From contig NZ_JAHGUP010000029.1 of the NCBI RefSeq assembly GCF_001989995.2, positions 1 to 64,000 on the forward strand: a stretch of DNA of 64,000 nt, read 5' to 3'. Of this stretch, positions 1-10,064 are shown in pieces. The notes beneath the pieces are model-generated. The model was not told where the DNA came from. It made no database searches and was given only the letters and a program-made list of their open reading frames with translations. Source of the stretch: Vibrio anguillarum (lineage in GTDB: Bacteria > Pseudomonadota > Gammaproteobacteria > Enterobacterales > Vibrionaceae). Numbering within the stretch: position 1 is the first letter of the stretch; each line of letters begins with the position of its first letter. Made by a program: the position numbers and the translations under genes.

Positions 1-508
1 AGGGCTTTTTTCGTTTGAGTAAAATAGCATTTTATTTTTTATCACTCTCAGTGCCGTCTTCTAAAAATCAATTCCACGCATACTTACATACTCACTCCTT
101 GTAATTCGTAACACTCTGATTAGCTAGGGCTCGCTTACCGGTCCGTAGTTTTACTTGGTGTCCTTCTTCAATAATCATTGAACCTGTTTGTTCAAACTTG
201 TTCGGCTGACTTTAAGCTATTGTGTGATTATTTGTGTACATGAATGACTTTCTTTGGGGTGTGCGAGAGCCATCATCACACCTTCATTTGAATAGGGTTC
301 GCCAGCTTTTTAAATAAGTGTTACTAAAGCTATCCATAGTGATATTTCACCATAGTTCAACAGCCTTAATTAGATCATATTTTTTTAAATTGGTATTACA
401 GTAGATATAGAGAGAGGAGTAACAAAGTAAAGATAGCAAAAGCCGATGTTCTAGAACATCGGCTAGAGGTAAAATTGGTTTGATCAGTCATTACTGACAG
501 TTTTCTTT
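1..508. other. Non-coding stretch at left edge
   Basis: There is no convincing gene in these 508 bases. The first bases (a short GC stretch followed by a T run) look like the tail of a terminator belonging to a gene outside the window. The rest is AT-rich with no open frame of credible length or composition, no tRNA-like fold that I can see and no direct repeat. The only clear element is the terminator palindrome near the right end, listed separately. Confidence 0.5.
441..464 (-). terminator. Rho-independent terminator of the antiporter gene
   Basis: A perfect 12+12 palindrome (AGCCGATGTTCT paired with AGAACATCGGCT). Read on the minus strand it is followed by TTTTGCT, so it fits the 3' end of the antiporter gene that stops about 45 bases before it. 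Confidence 0.7.
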
Positions 509-1789
509 CTACATTGACGATTTTTCAGCTTGTTTTGCTTTATCTATCAATGGGGTAATTGTTGAACCTTGAATAAGTATTGAGAACACCACGACAGCGT
601 ATGTCATAACAAGGATTATCTCTTTTACATCAATAAGCTTGTCTGGGATAACTAATATGCCAGATGGGATAGAAAGTGCCATTGCTAGTGCTAGCCCACC
701 TCGTAGCCCTCCCCAAGTTAGTATCTTTATTGACCATGGATTGTAGGAGCGGTAACGCTTGAAGCCGATGTAAGAGAAAAAAACGCTTAGATAGCGAGCA
801 GATAAGACAAGAGGAATGGCGAAAGCCATCAATATCCAGTCCTCTTCATGGAATTTGAAAAGTAGCATCGACATACCGATAAGTAGGAAGAGCACACCAT
901 TCAAAAATTCGTCAACCAATTCCCAAAAGTGGTCAAGGTGTTCTTCACTTTCTTTTGAAAAGCCAATGAAGCGTGTCCAGTTGCCAATCATTATCCCTGA
1001 TACAACCATAGCTAAAGGTCCGGAAACATGAATAACATCTGCAAAAACATAGCCAGCAGTCGGTATACCAATGGTTAAAAGCAGTTCCATTGAGTGATCA
1101 TCGGTGGCGCTGATGAGGTAGTGGAATAATAGCCCAAGAGCTAGGCCATACAGGATGCCCCCCATTGCCTCTTGAATAAACAACATAGTTACACTACCTA
1201 TGGTTGGTGCTTCTGTACCAAATGCAATAGTGAAAATAGTGACAAAGATAACCAAACCAAAACCATCATTAAAGAGCGATTCTCCCTCGATTTGGGTTGA
1301 AATACGTTTTGGTGCATTTAACTTTTTAACAATAGCTAATACGGCTATTGGGTCTGTTGGTGATATGAGTGCACCAAATAGCAGACAGTAAACGAGATCG
1401 AAGTGAATACCGATAAATTGACAGAAGGCGTATAGCCCAAAACCGATGAAGAAGGTTGAAAATAGCGTTGCGCCTAGCGCAAGAACCGCGATTTCCCATT
1501 TCTGATCTTTTAGGTTGGGTAATTTGATGCCTAGGCCACCAGCGAAAAGTAGAAAACCGAGTATTCCTTTGAGCAGAAAATTTTCAAAGTTAATACTGTT
1601 GACGGTTTCTGTCGCTATTTGAGTTAGATGAAACCAATCATTTTGACCTGCAACTAAGATCAATAATGACAACATCATCGATCCTGCTGTAATGGCGATA
1701 GTGGTTTGCATATTGCCTATCTTACTGTTTAGAAAGGCAATCAACATTGCTGCTCCTGATAGGAAGCATAAAGTGTAATAGACAGACAT
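509..1789 (-). CDS. CPA1-family Na+(K+)/H+ antiporter
   Basis: An integral inner-membrane protein of about 426 residues with roughly 12 hydrophobic segments, expected to exchange a monovalent cation for protons. The family signatures SPTDPIAVLAIVK and EGESLFNDG in the middle of the protein are typical of NhaP/NHE-type (CPA1) exchangers; the Asp residues lie in the ion path in characterised members. A longer open frame reaches a GTG at 1855, but the first 22 residues are polar and unlike a transporter N-terminus. I therefore start at the ATG at 1789 (MSVYYTLC), which follows a GACGAG element and opens straight into a membrane segment. It is transcribed alone, divergent from metH. The transported ion cannot be told from sequence. 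Confidence 0.85.
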   Translation of the reverse strand: MSVYYTLCFLSGAAMLIAFLNSKIGNMQTTIAITAGSMMLSLLILVAGQNDWFHLTQIATETVNSINFENFLLKGILGFLLFAGGLGIKLPNLKDQKWEIAVLALGATLFSTFFIGFGLYAFCQFIGIHFDLVYCLLFGALISPTDPIAVLAIVKKLNAPKRISTQIEGESLFNDGFGLVIFVTIFTIAFGTEAPTIGSVTMLFIQEAMGGILYGLALGLLFHYLISATDDHSMELLLTIGIPTAGYVFADVIHVSGPLAMVVSGIMIGNWTRFIGFSKESEEHLDHFWELVDEFLNGVLFLLIGMSMLLFKFHEEDWILMAFAIPLVLSARYLSVFFSYIGFKRYRSYNPWSIKILTWGGLRGGLALAMALSIPSGILVIPDKLIDVKEIILVMTYAVVVFSILIQGSTITPLIDKAKQAEKSSM

Positions 1790-1904
1790 TGTTTTCTCGT
1801 CGTGTAACAAAATATGAATGAAATTCTCCTTGGATGATGTACAAATAGCAAACACTTTTTAGCCATGATTGCAGATGTATCAAACGATAATTAAAGTGAA
1901 GTTT

Positions 1905-1920
1905 AGACGTCTAGATTTCT
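1905..1920 (+). promoter_or_regulatory. MetJ operator (tandem met boxes)
   Basis: The sequence AGACGTCT at 1905-1912 is an exact match to the MetJ half-operator consensus. It is followed immediately by AGATTTCT (6 of 8 matches), giving two adjacent 8-bp met boxes as MetJ dimers require. It lies about 52 bases before the metH start codon, where it could block the promoter. This predicts repression of metH by MetJ with S-adenosylmethionine. Confidence 0.75.
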
Positions 1921-1971
1921 AATGGTTATATGATAGGATGAGCGAATAACCAAAAGGAATGAGGCTGTACT

Positions 1972-4900
1972 GTGGGAAGAGAAGTTAGAAGTCAAATTGA
2001 AGCTCAATTGCAACAGAGAATATTATTGATTGATGGTGGCATGGGCACCATGATTCAGAGCTATAAATTGGAAGAGCAAGATTATCGCGGAGATCGCTTT
2101 GCCCATTGGCCAAGCGATCTGAAAGGAAATAATGACCTTCTCGTCTTGACGCAGCCTCAGTTAATCAAAGAAATTCATAGTGCTTACTTGGAAGCAGGTG
2201 CTGATATCCTAGAGACGAATACCTTCAACGCGACGAGCATCGCAATGGCCGACTACGATATGCAAGCCATTAGCAATGAGATCAATTTCGCTGCTGCAAA
2301 TCTTGCACGCCAAGCTGCTGACGAATGGACGGCGAAAACGCCTGATAAACCTCGTTACGTGGCGGGAGTGCTAGGGCCAACAAACCGCACTTGCTCGCTC
2401 TCCCCTGACGTGAATGACCCTGGGTTTCGAAATATCAGCTTTGAGCAATTAGTTGAAGCTTACTCAGAATCAACACGTGCTTTAATTCGTGGCGGCAGCG
2501 ACTTAATTTTGATTGAAACCATTTTCGATACTTTAAATGCTAAAGCCTGTGCCTTTGCGGTGGATTGTGTGTTTGAAGAGTTGGGTTACAAACTGCCCGT
2601 GATGATCTCAGGGACAATCACCGATGCCTCTGGTCGAACGCTTTCTGGGCAAACAACCGAAGCCTTTTATAATGCACTGCGACACGTTGAGCCTATCTCA
2701 TTTGGTTTGAACTGCGCACTCGGTCCGGATGAATTGCGCCAATACGTTGAAGAGCTATCACGTATTTCTGAATGTTATGTCTCGGCTCATCCCAATGCGG
2801 GGTTGCCTAACGCATTCGGTGAGTATGATCTTGAAGCTGATGAGATGGCGCAGCACATCGGGGAATGGGCGCGAGCGGGATTCTTGAACCTTGTTGGTGG
2901 CTGTTGTGGAACCACTCCTGAGCACATTAGACAAATGGCAAAAGTGGTCGAAGGTGTGAAACCAAGAGCGTTACCCGATATTCCAGTGGCTTGTCGTCTA
3001 TCCGGTCTAGAGCCGCTGACGATTACCAAAGAGAGCTTATTCATCAACGTAGGTGAGCGAACTAACGTCACTGGTTCTGCGCGTTTTAAGCGTTTAATCA
3101 AAGATGAGCAGTATGATGAGGCGCTGCATGTTGCTCGAGAGCAGGTCGAAAACGGTGCACAAATCATCGATATCAATATGGATGAAGGGATGTTGGATGC
3201 GCAAGCTTGCATGGTCCGCTTTCTCAATTTATGCGCTTCTGAGCCGGATATTTCCAAAGTACCAATCATGGTTGATTCTTCTAAGTGGGAGGTGATTGAA
3301 GCAGGTCTCAAATGCATTCAAGGCAAAGGGATTGTGAACTCGATTTCCCTCAAGGAGGGAAAAGAGAAGTTTGTTGAACAAGCTAAACTCATTCGCCGCT
3401 ATGGTGCTGCTGTGATCGTGATGGCGTTTGATGAAGTAGGCCAAGCGGATACCCGTGAGCGAAAACTTGAAATTTGTACCAAAGCTTATCGAATTTTGGT
3501 TGATGAGGTTGGTTTCCCTGCTGAAGATATCATTTTTGATCCGAATATTTTCGCGGTTGCGACTGGTATTGATGAGCATAATAATTATGCTGTGGACTTT
3601 ATCGAAGCCGTGGCTGATATCAAACGTAATTTACCCCATGCGATGATTTCCGGCGGGGTTTCCAACGTCTCTTTCTCTTTTCGCGGTAACAACTATGTGC
3701 GTGAAGCGATCCATGCTGTATTCCTTTATCACTGTTTTAAAAACGGCATGGACATGGGTATCGTCAATGCCGGTCAGCTTGAGATTTACGATAACGTGCC
3801 TGAGAAACTGCGTGAAGCAGTCGAAGATATCATTCTCAATCGCCGCAGCGATGGCACTGAACGCTTACTGGATATTGCGGCTGAATATGCGAACAAAGGT
3901 GTCGGTAAGGAAGAGGATGCCAGTGCGCTTGAATGGCGTTCATGGCCAGTCGCAAAACGTTTAGAGCATGCGTTGGTCAAAGGTATCACCGAGTATATTG
4001 TTGAAGATACGGAAGAAGCTCGTCAAAATGCCACTCGCCCATTGGATGTGATCGAAGGGCCTCTAATGGATGGAATGAACGTGGTCGGCGACCTCTTTGG
4101 CGAAGGGAAAATGTTCCTGCCGCAAGTAGTGAAATCGGCGCGCGTTATGAAGCAAGCCGTTGCGCATTTAGAGCCCTACATCAACGCCCTTAAGCAAGCG
4201 GGTTCTAATAATGGCAAAATCCTTCTTGCCACAGTTAAAGGGGATGTACACGACATCGGCAAAAATATCGTTGGCGTCGTTTTGCAGTGTAATAACTACG
4301 AAATCATTGACCTCGGCGTTATGGTGCCATGCGAGCAGATCCTCAAAGTCGCGAAAGAACAGAATGTCGACATCATTGGGTTATCCGGCCTCATCACTCC
4401 CTCTTTAGATGAAATGGTGCACGTCGCCAAAGAAATGGAGCGACAAGGGTTTAAATTACCGCTTTTGATTGGCGGAGCAACCACCTCTAAAGCACATACC
4501 GCAGTTAAAATTGAGCAAAATTATCACCAGCCTGTTGTGTACGTGAACAATGCTTCGCGAGCAGTAGGCGTTTGTTCTTCGCTTCTTTCTGATGAGTTAC
4601 GTCCTGCTTTTGTTGAAAAATTAAACCTCGATTATGAACGCACGCGTGATCAACATCACCGTAAAACCCCCCGAACTAAGCCTGTCTCAGTAGAAGTGGC
4701 AAGGGCAAATAAAGCGGTTATCGATTGGGATAACTATACGCCGCCAGTTCCGGCTAAATTGGGCGTACATGTGTTTGATGATTTTGATGTGGCTACCCTT
4801 CGTCGTTACATCGACTGGACACCATTTTTCATGACATGGTCATTGATGGGTAAATATCCAACGATTTTTGAACACGAAGAGGTGGGAGAGGAAGCGCAAA

Positions 4901-5649
4901 GTTTATTCCATGATGCTAATGCATTGCTTGATAGAGTTGAGCGAGAAGGGCTACTCAAGGCTCGCGGTATTTGCGCTTTATTCCCGGCCGCGAGTGTGGG
5001 GGATGATATCGAAGTGTATCGCGATGAATCGCGCACCGAGGTTGCTCATGTTCTGCATCACTTACGCCAACAAACTGAAAAGCCCAAAGGTTATAACTAC
5101 TGCTTGTCCGATTACATTGCACCAAAAGAGAGTGGTAAACGAGATTGGATCGGCGCATTTGCCGTGACAGGCGGAATTGGTGAGCGAGAATTAGCAGACC
5201 AATATAAAGCGCAAGGCGATGACTACAACGCCATCATGATCCAAGCGGTAGCTGATCGTCTTGCTGAGGCTTTTGCGGAATATTTGCATCAGCAAGTTCG
5301 TAAAGAAATTTGGGGCTATGCTGCTGACGAAGAGTTGTCGAACGATGATTTGATCCGTGAGAAATACCAAGGTATACGCCCAGCGCCGGGCTATCCTGCG
5401 TGTCCTGAGCATACGGAAAAAGGCACCTTGTGGGAGATGTTGCAGGTTGAGCAAACCATCGATATGTCTTTAACCACCAGTTACGCTATGTGGCCGGGTG
5501 CTTCGGTGTCAGGTTGGTACTTCTCGCATCCTGACTCTCGTTATTTTGCAATTGCACAAATTCAGCAAGATCAGATGCAAGATTACGCGCAACGTAAAGG
5601 CTGGAATGCGCAAGAAGCGGAAAAATGGCTTGGGCCGAATTTAGATTAA
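1972..5649 (+). CDS. metH: Cobalamin-dependent methionine synthase
   Basis: Transfers the methyl group of 5-methyltetrahydrofolate through cobalamin to homocysteine, making methionine in the cytoplasm. At 1225 residues it has the full four-module length. The homocysteine domain (about 1-330) opens with DGGMGTMIQ and carries the zinc cysteines Cys248 (GLNCALG) and Cys311/Cys312 (GGCCGTT). The pterin domain (about 350-615) contains [11 protein letters not shown]. The cobalamin domain (about 650-890) has [10 protein letters not shown] with His760 as lower axial cobalt ligand. The reactivation domain that binds S-adenosylmethionine (about 900-1225) ends the protein. The start is GTG at 1972, 7 bases after GAGG. 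It is a single-gene unit behind a MetJ operator and ends in a terminator shared with convergent lysC. Confidence 0.98.
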   Translation: MGREVRSQIEAQLQQRILLIDGGMGTMIQSYKLEEQDYRGDRFAHWPSDLKGNNDLLVLTQPQLIKEIHSAYLEAGADILETNTFNATSIAMADYDMQAISNEINFAAANLARQAADEWTAKTPDKPRYVAGVLGPTNRTCSLSPDVNDPGFRNISFEQLVEAYSESTRALIRGGSDLILIETIFDTLNAKACAFAVDCVFEELGYKLPVMISGTITDASGRTLSGQTTEAFYNALRHVEPISFGLNCALGPDELRQYVEELSRISECYVSAHPNAGLPNAFGEYDLEADEMAQHIGEWARAGFLNLVGGCCGTTPEHIRQMAKVVEGVKPRALPDIPVACRLSGLEPLTITKESLFINVGERTNVTGSARFKRLIKDEQYDEALHVAREQVENGAQIIDINMDEGMLDAQACMVRFLNLCASEPDISKVPIMVDSSKWEVIEAGLKCIQGKGIVNSISLKEGKEKFVEQAKLIRRYGAAVIVMAFDEVGQADTRERKLEICTKAYRILVDEVGFPAEDIIFDPNIFAVATGIDEHNNYAVDFIEAVADIKRNLPHAMISGGVSNVSFSFRGNNYVREAIHAVFLYHCFKNGMDMGIVNAGQLEIYDNVPEKLREAVEDIILNRRSDGTERLLDIAAEYANKGVGKEEDASALEWRSWPVAKRLEHALVKGITEYIVEDTEEARQNATRPLDVIEGPLMDGMNVVGDLFGEGKMFLPQVVKSARVMKQAVAHLEPYINALKQAGSNNGKILLATVKGDVHDIGKNIVGVVLQCNNYEIIDLGVMVPCEQILKVAKEQNVDIIGLSGLITPSLDEMVHVAKEMERQGFKLPLLIGGATTSKAHTAVKIEQNYHQPVVYVNNASRAVGVCSSLLSDELRPAFVEKLNLDYERTRDQHHRKTPRTKPVSVEVARANKAVIDWDNYTPPVPAKLGVHVFDDFDVATLRRYIDWTPFFMTWSLMGKYPTIFEHEEVGEEAQSLFHDANALLDRVEREGLLKARGICALFPAASVGDDIEVYRDESRTEVAHVLHHLRQQTEKPKGYNYCLSDYIAPKESGKRDWIGAFAVTGGIGERELADQYKAQGDDYNAIMIQAVADRLAEAFAEYLHQQVRKEIWGYAADEELSNDDLIREKYQGIRPAPGYPACPEHTEKGTLWEMLQVEQTIDMSLTTSYAMWPGASVSGWYFSHPDSRYFAIAQIQQDQMQDYAQRKGWNAQEAEKWLGPNLD

Positions 5650-5654
5650 GTAAT

Positions 5655-5687
5655 AAAAAACAGGTTGGCTAAGCCAACCTGTTTTTT
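5655..5687. terminator. Bidirectional terminator between metH and lysC
   Basis: The stem CAGGTTGGCT / AGCCAACCTG is flanked by A6 on the left and T6 on the right, so it can terminate both the + strand metH transcript and the convergent lysC transcript. Confidence 0.9.
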
Positions 5688-5715
5688 ATTCAGCGTGTTA
5701 CTACTCAATGTGGTT

Positions 5716-7068
5716 TTATCGTTCAAACAAATCTTGATGAAGTTTCTGAATTGCCGCTTTAGAAACCGACTCGTGTAATAAAAAGCAGAGGTTGTGCGGG
5801 CTGGCACCATAGCAAATCATACGCAAATTGAAATCTTCTAAGGTGCTAAAAACTTGTTTTGCATAGCCTTTGCTTTCACTCATGTTATTGCCGATCAGCG
5901 CAACTAAACACAGATTATGTTCGACTTCAACTTTACACAGCTCTTCTAATTCTAAGCGCACCGCTTGAGGCAGTTCAGGCGCTCCACCTGAGGTATCGGT
6001 TTTATCTAATGTTAATGAGACGCTGATTTCAGAGGTGGTGATCAGATCCACCGAAATTTTGTGTTTGGCTAAAATTTCAAACACCTTCGAAAGAAAGCCG
6101 TATGCGTGAAACATGCTAGCGCTGCGTAGTGTAACCATGGTTTGATTGCAGCGTAGGGTTAAGGCTCTAAATAGAGGTGAGCTTTCCACACGTTTACGGA
6201 TCCAAGTGCCGCCTTTTTCAGGCTCTTTTGAGGAGCCGACAAACACAGGGATATCGTGGCGAAGCGCGGGCAGCAACGTCGATGGATGCAAAATCTTAGC
6301 GCCAAAGTTTGCCATCTCCGATGCTTCGCTAAAGCTTATTTCCGCAATCGGAGCGGCTTTAGGCGCAATGCGAGGGTCGGTCGTATAAATCCCCGGCACA
6401 TCAGTCCAAATTTCTAAGCCAGAAGCTTGTACCGCTTCGGCGATCAAGGCCGCAGAATAATCACTGCCGCCTCGGCCCAATGTGGTTGTATTCCCTTGTT
6501 CATCAGCGCCGATGAAACCTTGAGTTACCACTACGTGTTGCAGGCAAAGTGGTGTTAACTTCTCTTGGGCTAATTGCTGGATCTGCTCTAATTGCGGTTC
6601 CGCCCGACCGTAGTGGTCATCAGTACGCAGCACTTCTCGAATATCAAAACGGATCGCATCCATGCCACGTTCACGCAGTAATTGCGTCAGAATGAAGGTC
6701 GACATTAACTCGCCACAAGCCACTAAGTGATCGGTCAGCTTTTTACTCGCTTGAAAAGAGGCCGCTTCTGCGACACTGGCCACCATATCTAAAATTGAGT
6801 GTACCTCTTTTTCAACTTGTAGCGGGTCGGCAAGTTTATCAATAATCGCATGATGAATATCAGCTAACTGTTTGATAATACTTAAGCGTTGATTGGCATC
6901 TTGTACGCCATTGGCTAATTCAACCAATAAATTCGTCACGCCAGAGCAGGCACTGCTCACGACTAATTTGGTCTCTGGATTATTTTCGATCACAGCGGCA
7001 CAAAGGCTCATTGCTTCAAAGTTAGCAACGCTTGTTCCGCCAAATTTGGCGACATTGAATGCGCTCAC
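5716..7068 (-). CDS. lysC: Lysine-sensitive aspartokinase III
   Basis: Phosphorylates aspartate with ATP, the first step to lysine, threonine, methionine and diaminopimelate. The 450-residue monofunctional form opens with VAKFGGTSVAN, the amino acid kinase signature. The substrate-binding stretch TLGRGGSDYSAAL lies near residue 200, and two C-terminal ACT domains (about 310-450) are expected to bind feedback lysine. It lacks a homoserine dehydrogenase fusion, so it is not ThrA or MetL. The start is GTG at 7068, 6 bases behind GGGAGA. A lysine riboswitch lies in the 5' leader, so the gene appears to be lysine-controlled both at RNA and at enzyme level. Confidence 0.96.
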   Translation of the reverse strand: MSAFNVAKFGGTSVANFEAMSLCAAVIENNPETKLVVSSACSGVTNLLVELANGVQDANQRLSIIKQLADIHHAIIDKLADPLQVEKEVHSILDMVASVAEAASFQASKKLTDHLVACGELMSTFILTQLLRERGMDAIRFDIREVLRTDDHYGRAEPQLEQIQQLAQEKLTPLCLQHVVVTQGFIGADEQGNTTTLGRGGSDYSAALIAEAVQASGLEIWTDVPGIYTTDPRIAPKAAPIAEISFSEASEMANFGAKILHPSTLLPALRHDIPVFVGSSKEPEKGGTWIRKRVESSPLFRALTLRCNQTMVTLRSASMFHAYGFLSKVFEILAKHKISVDLITTSEISVSLTLDKTDTSGGAPELPQAVRLELEELCKVEVEHNLCLVALIGNNMSESKGYAKQVFSTLEDFNLRMICYGASPHNLCFLLHESVSKAAIQKLHQDLFER

Positions 7069-7179
7069 GGCATTTCTCCCACGACTTCCTGAAATAAAAA
7101 TAGTGTTGGTGTACCAACGTCCAATGTTTGAAGAGAGTTTTTCTAGAGCAAATAAAGAGGTGTTTTTATGATTGGTTTA

Positions 7180-7352
7180 CCTCAGAAGCTCTTCATCAGG
7201 GTTGCTGATGACAGTTGAAGGGATTCAGCCCATTCAACCGATAAACCAAATCCACAACCTTGGTTTATCTCGGCACTGCTCCCCATTAATGTTTTGTATT
7301 GGAGTTGAGGCTCCACAAAACATCTGCCTGGGCAGTGCTCCTCTTCTGCTAG
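7180..7352 (-). promoter_or_regulatory. Lysine riboswitch (L box) in the lysC leader
   Basis: Read on the minus strand this has the conserved L-box order: AGAAGAGGAGCACTGCCCAG at the 5' side, then GGGGAGCAGTGCCGAGA, then GGGCTGAATCCC, and finally ATCAGCAACCCTGATGAAGAG. The closing helix P1 is visible as CAGAAG near 7345 pairing with CTTCTG near 7185. The motif order and spacing match E. coli lysC leaders. Between the aptamer and the GTG start are about 110 bases. They contain a short GTTGGT/ACCAAC hairpin followed by a loose T-rich run, but I cannot decide whether the switch acts on transcription or on translation. Confidence 0.93.
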
Positions 7353-7531
7353 ATAGCTCATTCATTGAACGTTTTTGAACTGTTAATGTCAATCGCTAAT
7401 TAAGTCCAAATGTAAAATAAAATTAACCAGAGTGTGACACTGGTTTGACCTCTAGACTTCGGTCGAATTGTTGCATCAGCGGATTTGTTTTACTCTGGGT
7501 ATTCGTATTTGGCCGCAAGCAAGGAGCAACT

Positions 7532-8653
7532 ATGTCCATTACCAGTTTTAACCCACCCCAGCGAATTTTGATGGGGCCAGGCCCGTCAGATATTTACCCC
7601 CAAGTATTACAAGCGCTGAGCAGGCCGACTGTTGGCCACTTAGATCCGCTTTTTATCCAGATGATGGATGAGCTAAAGCAGCTGCTTAAATACGCTTTTC
7701 AAACGGAAAATGAGTTTACCATCGCGGTTTCCGCGCCGGGCAGCGCTGGTATGGAGGCGTGCTTTGTCAACCTGATTGAGCCAGGAGATAAGGTCATCGT
7801 GTGTCGCAATGGCGTTTTTGGCGAGCGTATGCGCGAGAATGTAGTGCGCTGTGGCGGAGAAGTGGTGCTGGTGGATGATGAGTGGGGAGCCCCCGTTTCG
7901 CTCGATAAAGTCGAGCAAGCCATACAGGCTAACCCTGATGCTAAAATTCTCGCGTTTGTCCATGCAGAAACGTCAACTGGTGCATTGAGTGATGCGCAAG
8001 CATTAGGTTTGCTGGCTAAGCAAAACAACATGCTGAGTATTGTAGATGCGGTGACATCCTTAGGCGGCGTGCCACTTTATGTGGATCAATGGCAGCTCGA
8101 TGCCGTCTATTCTGGGAGTCAAAAGTGCTTATCGTGCCCTCCGGGTTTATCGCCACTGACTTTTTCAGCGCAAGCGATTGAAAAAATTCAATCTCGCACA
8201 ACCCCCGTTCAAAGCTGGTTTTTAGATCAAAGCTTAGTGCTTGGTTATTGGAGCGGTGCAGGCAAGCGCAGTTATCACCACACTGCGCCAGTTAACAGTT
8301 TGTACGCATTGCATGAAGCCTTGCTGGTGTTGAGAAACGAAGGTCTAGAGCAGGCTTGGGCACGTCATCGTGTGATGCATGACAAATTAAAGCAGGGTCT
8401 AGAAAAATTAGGATTTGAATTTGTCGTTGCTGAAGATTGTCGTTTACCGCAATTGAATGCGATCTATATTCCAGAGGGGGTTGATGAGGCTAAAGTGCGA
8501 GCGCATTTGCTCAATCAATACAACTTGGAGATCGGCGCAGGCCTTGGCACTTTAGCGGGTAAAGCGTGGCGTATTGGTCTAATGGGGTATGGGGCGCGCA
8601 GTGAAAACGTGGCCTTATGCTTACGGGCGTTAGAAGAGTCATTAACAAATTAG
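7532..8653 (+). CDS. Class V (AGT/SGAT-type) PLP aminotransferase
   Basis: A soluble fold-type I pyridoxal-phosphate enzyme of 373 residues. It resembles alanine-glyoxylate and serine-glyoxylate/serine-pyruvate aminotransferases. The N-terminus carries GPGPSDIYPQVL and GHLDP, which in this family are at the substrate entry. The cofactor lysine is Lys198 in YSGSQKCLSCPPG. An open frame extends upstream to 7445, but the AAGGAG ribosome site at 7521-7526 sits 5 bases before the ATG at 7532, and the family match starts there. The gene is monocistronic. The exact amino donor and acceptor cannot be assigned; a phosphonate role is unlikely because no phn genes are nearby. Confidence 0.9.
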   Translation: MSITSFNPPQRILMGPGPSDIYPQVLQALSRPTVGHLDPLFIQMMDELKQLLKYAFQTENEFTIAVSAPGSAGMEACFVNLIEPGDKVIVCRNGVFGERMRENVVRCGGEVVLVDDEWGAPVSLDKVEQAIQANPDAKILAFVHAETSTGALSDAQALGLLAKQNNMLSIVDAVTSLGGVPLYVDQWQLDAVYSGSQKCLSCPPGLSPLTFSAQAIEKIQSRTTPVQSWFLDQSLVLGYWSGAGKRSYHHTAPVNSLYALHEALLVLRNEGLEQAWARHRVMHDKLKQGLEKLGFEFVVAEDCRLPQLNAIYIPEGVDEAKVRAHLLNQYNLEIGAGLGTLAGKAWRIGLMGYGARSENVALCLRALEESLTN

Positions 8654-8667
8654 CAAAAAAACACATA

Positions 8668-8687
8668 AGGGAGCATTTGCTCCTTTT
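8668..8687 (+). terminator. Terminator of the aminotransferase gene
   Basis: Short hairpin GGAGC-ATTT-GCTCC with one further A:T pair, followed by T5, about 15 bases after the stop codon. Confidence 0.75.
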
Positions 8688-8696
8688 TAGTGGTGC

Positions 8697-8726
8697 TGAT
8701 GCTGAACGTTGTTCGTCTCAGCATCA
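8697..8726. repeat. 9-bp inverted repeat after the aminotransferase gene
   Basis: TGATGCTGA at 8697-8705 is repeated in inverse as TCAGCATCA at 8718-8726 with a 12-base loop. It lies just past the terminator, has no T tail, and has no assigned role. Confidence 0.4.
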
Positions 8727-9502
8727 ATCATAAAATTCATTTTTATTGTTAGCTCTTCCCTGGCCTGAGTGGAATACTCGTGATTGATATCTTAAGATAA
8801 AGTTTGTCGTTAATGGTTTAATTACTCGTATGAATATAAGTGGCATTTTGTGTATTTATAATAAATATACGATGACAAAGTTCGTGGCCTAAATATTAGA
8901 ACCAGTTTGGATACTACTTTGTATTGTCATGGTATTGTAAAAAATGAACATTGTTCGATTGTTTTGGTTGACCATTATTTTATCTGCGTTAGGATAACCG
9001 CGCTGAGAAAGCATACTTATTATTAACTTTTTAGAGGTGCAATAGAAACCTATGGACTCGTCGAGTAGTCGATTATCCAAGTGTGGTATTTTCTGGTTAG
9101 TAGAAAAGCCTACGTTTTGTTGCCAACTTTTCATTTAAAGCCTCGCTTTTGCTAAGTTGGTATTCATACTAACGAAGCTCCTTTTCTTGTTCTCTCCTGT
9201 CAATATCACACTCTTTTTATAGAGTATCGTGTTTGTTTAAGTCGATCATATGATTTATTCAATACAGCGTTTCTACTGGCTAGAGCGTGAATGCTTTTGA
9301 ATTTCTTGCGTGTCATCTGTACACCGCTAGAACTTTCGCAAGTACACGGCTTCTCTATTTGACTGACTTTATCTTCTCCTAACTTGCTTGTTCAAAGCGG
9401 GGAATGCTTGAGCTTGATGGTATAAGCTTATTGCAGTTCAGTTACGTGGATTTTCTGCATAATTTGGTTTCTTTGCCTTGATAGTTTCAAGGAGATACAA
9501 AG
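8727..9502. other. Long AT-rich non-coding stretch before the CBS gene
   Basis: About 775 bases without a gene that I can support. The only longer frame (8889-9134, minus strand) has no recognisable domain, weak codon character and no ribosome site. The right part (about 9230-9490) may hold the promoter and a long 5' leader of the CBS gene; AAGGAG lies at 9489-9494 in front of that gene. No transposase fragment, attC site or tRNA could be recognised. Confidence 0.4.
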
Positions 9503-9898
9503 ATGGTTATGTACAATACATCATTAGCTATGGGCAACCGGCTACCTGCTGCTCACTCTATTCAAACCGAAATGGATAACAACTTTATTTGTGTAGGCGC
9601 ATCGCTATCTGTAGAAGCGGTGATTGCGATTCTACGCTCATCGTCCTTAACCGATAAGCGCTTAAACCTTATCTTTATCTCTGGTGATGCAGGTGAATAC
9701 TTAGGGTTTGTTTATTTAAGCAAGGTGGTGGTATCACAGATGAATATCATCATGAAAGATATTATGCACAAAAGCGATATTGCCGTATCGGCCTTAATGG
9801 ATAAGGTTCAAGCTAGAAAGTTATTATTAGACAGTCATTTGCCTATGATTCCTATCATCGATAGTCGGAATCGAGTGATTGGCGCCTATTCTATATAA
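9503..9898 (+). CDS. Small stand-alone CBS-domain protein
   Basis: A soluble protein of 131 residues that appears to be little more than one tandem pair of CBS domains, the adenosyl-nucleotide or magnesium sensing module. The second half (IMHKSDIAVS ... LPMIPIIDSRNRVIGAYSI) follows the CBS pattern closely and resembles the second CBS domain of the MgtE encoded next door (KYDLLAVPVFDDQFRLVGIVTYDD). There is no membrane segment, signal peptide or enzymatic domain. The start ATG at 9503 lies 8 bases after GGAG. It is 166 bases upstream of mgtE on the same strand, so a link with magnesium transport is plausible. That link is inference, and the ligand is unknown. Confidence 0.7.
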   Translation: MVMYNTSLAMGNRLPAAHSIQTEMDNNFICVGASLSVEAVIAILRSSSLTDKRLNLIFISGDAGEYLGFVYLSKVVVSQMNIIMKDIMHKSDIAVSALMDKVQARKLLLDSHLPMIPIIDSRNRVIGAYSI

Positions 9899-9934
9899 TA
9901 AATATTAACAAACTTTAAAATAAGTCGCTCAACT

Positions 9935-9956
9935 TCACTAAATGAAATTTTAGTGA
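9935..9956 (+). promoter_or_regulatory. Stem-loop between the CBS gene and mgtE
   Basis: TCACTAAA and TTTAGTGA form an 8-bp stem with a 6-base loop, 37 bases after the CBS stop codon. No T run follows, so it is at best a weak terminator or an mRNA-stability element between the two genes. Confidence 0.4.
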
Positions 9957-10064
9957 GATTGGAACAGTGTGCTTAAAATTTAAGTTATTCATTGAATACA
10001 TTGATTCTAAAAATAAGCTTTAAAATTATTATGTTTATTTTTAAAGTTAAATATCGGCTGAGAT

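Noticed and set aside
7445-7531. Longer N-terminus of the class V aminotransferase
   Set aside because: The extra codons have no ribosome site and no family similarity; AAGGAG precedes the ATG at 7532.
8889-9134. 81-residue frame on the minus strand in the long intergenic stretch
   Set aside because: No ribosome site, no recognisable domain and AT-driven composition. A short stretch (QRGYPNADKI) looked faintly transposase-like, but I cannot support it.
8654-9502. Possible Vibrio integron attC (VCR) site or insertion sequence remnant
   Set aside because: None of the conserved attC core sites and no terminal inverted repeats with a target duplication could be recognised.
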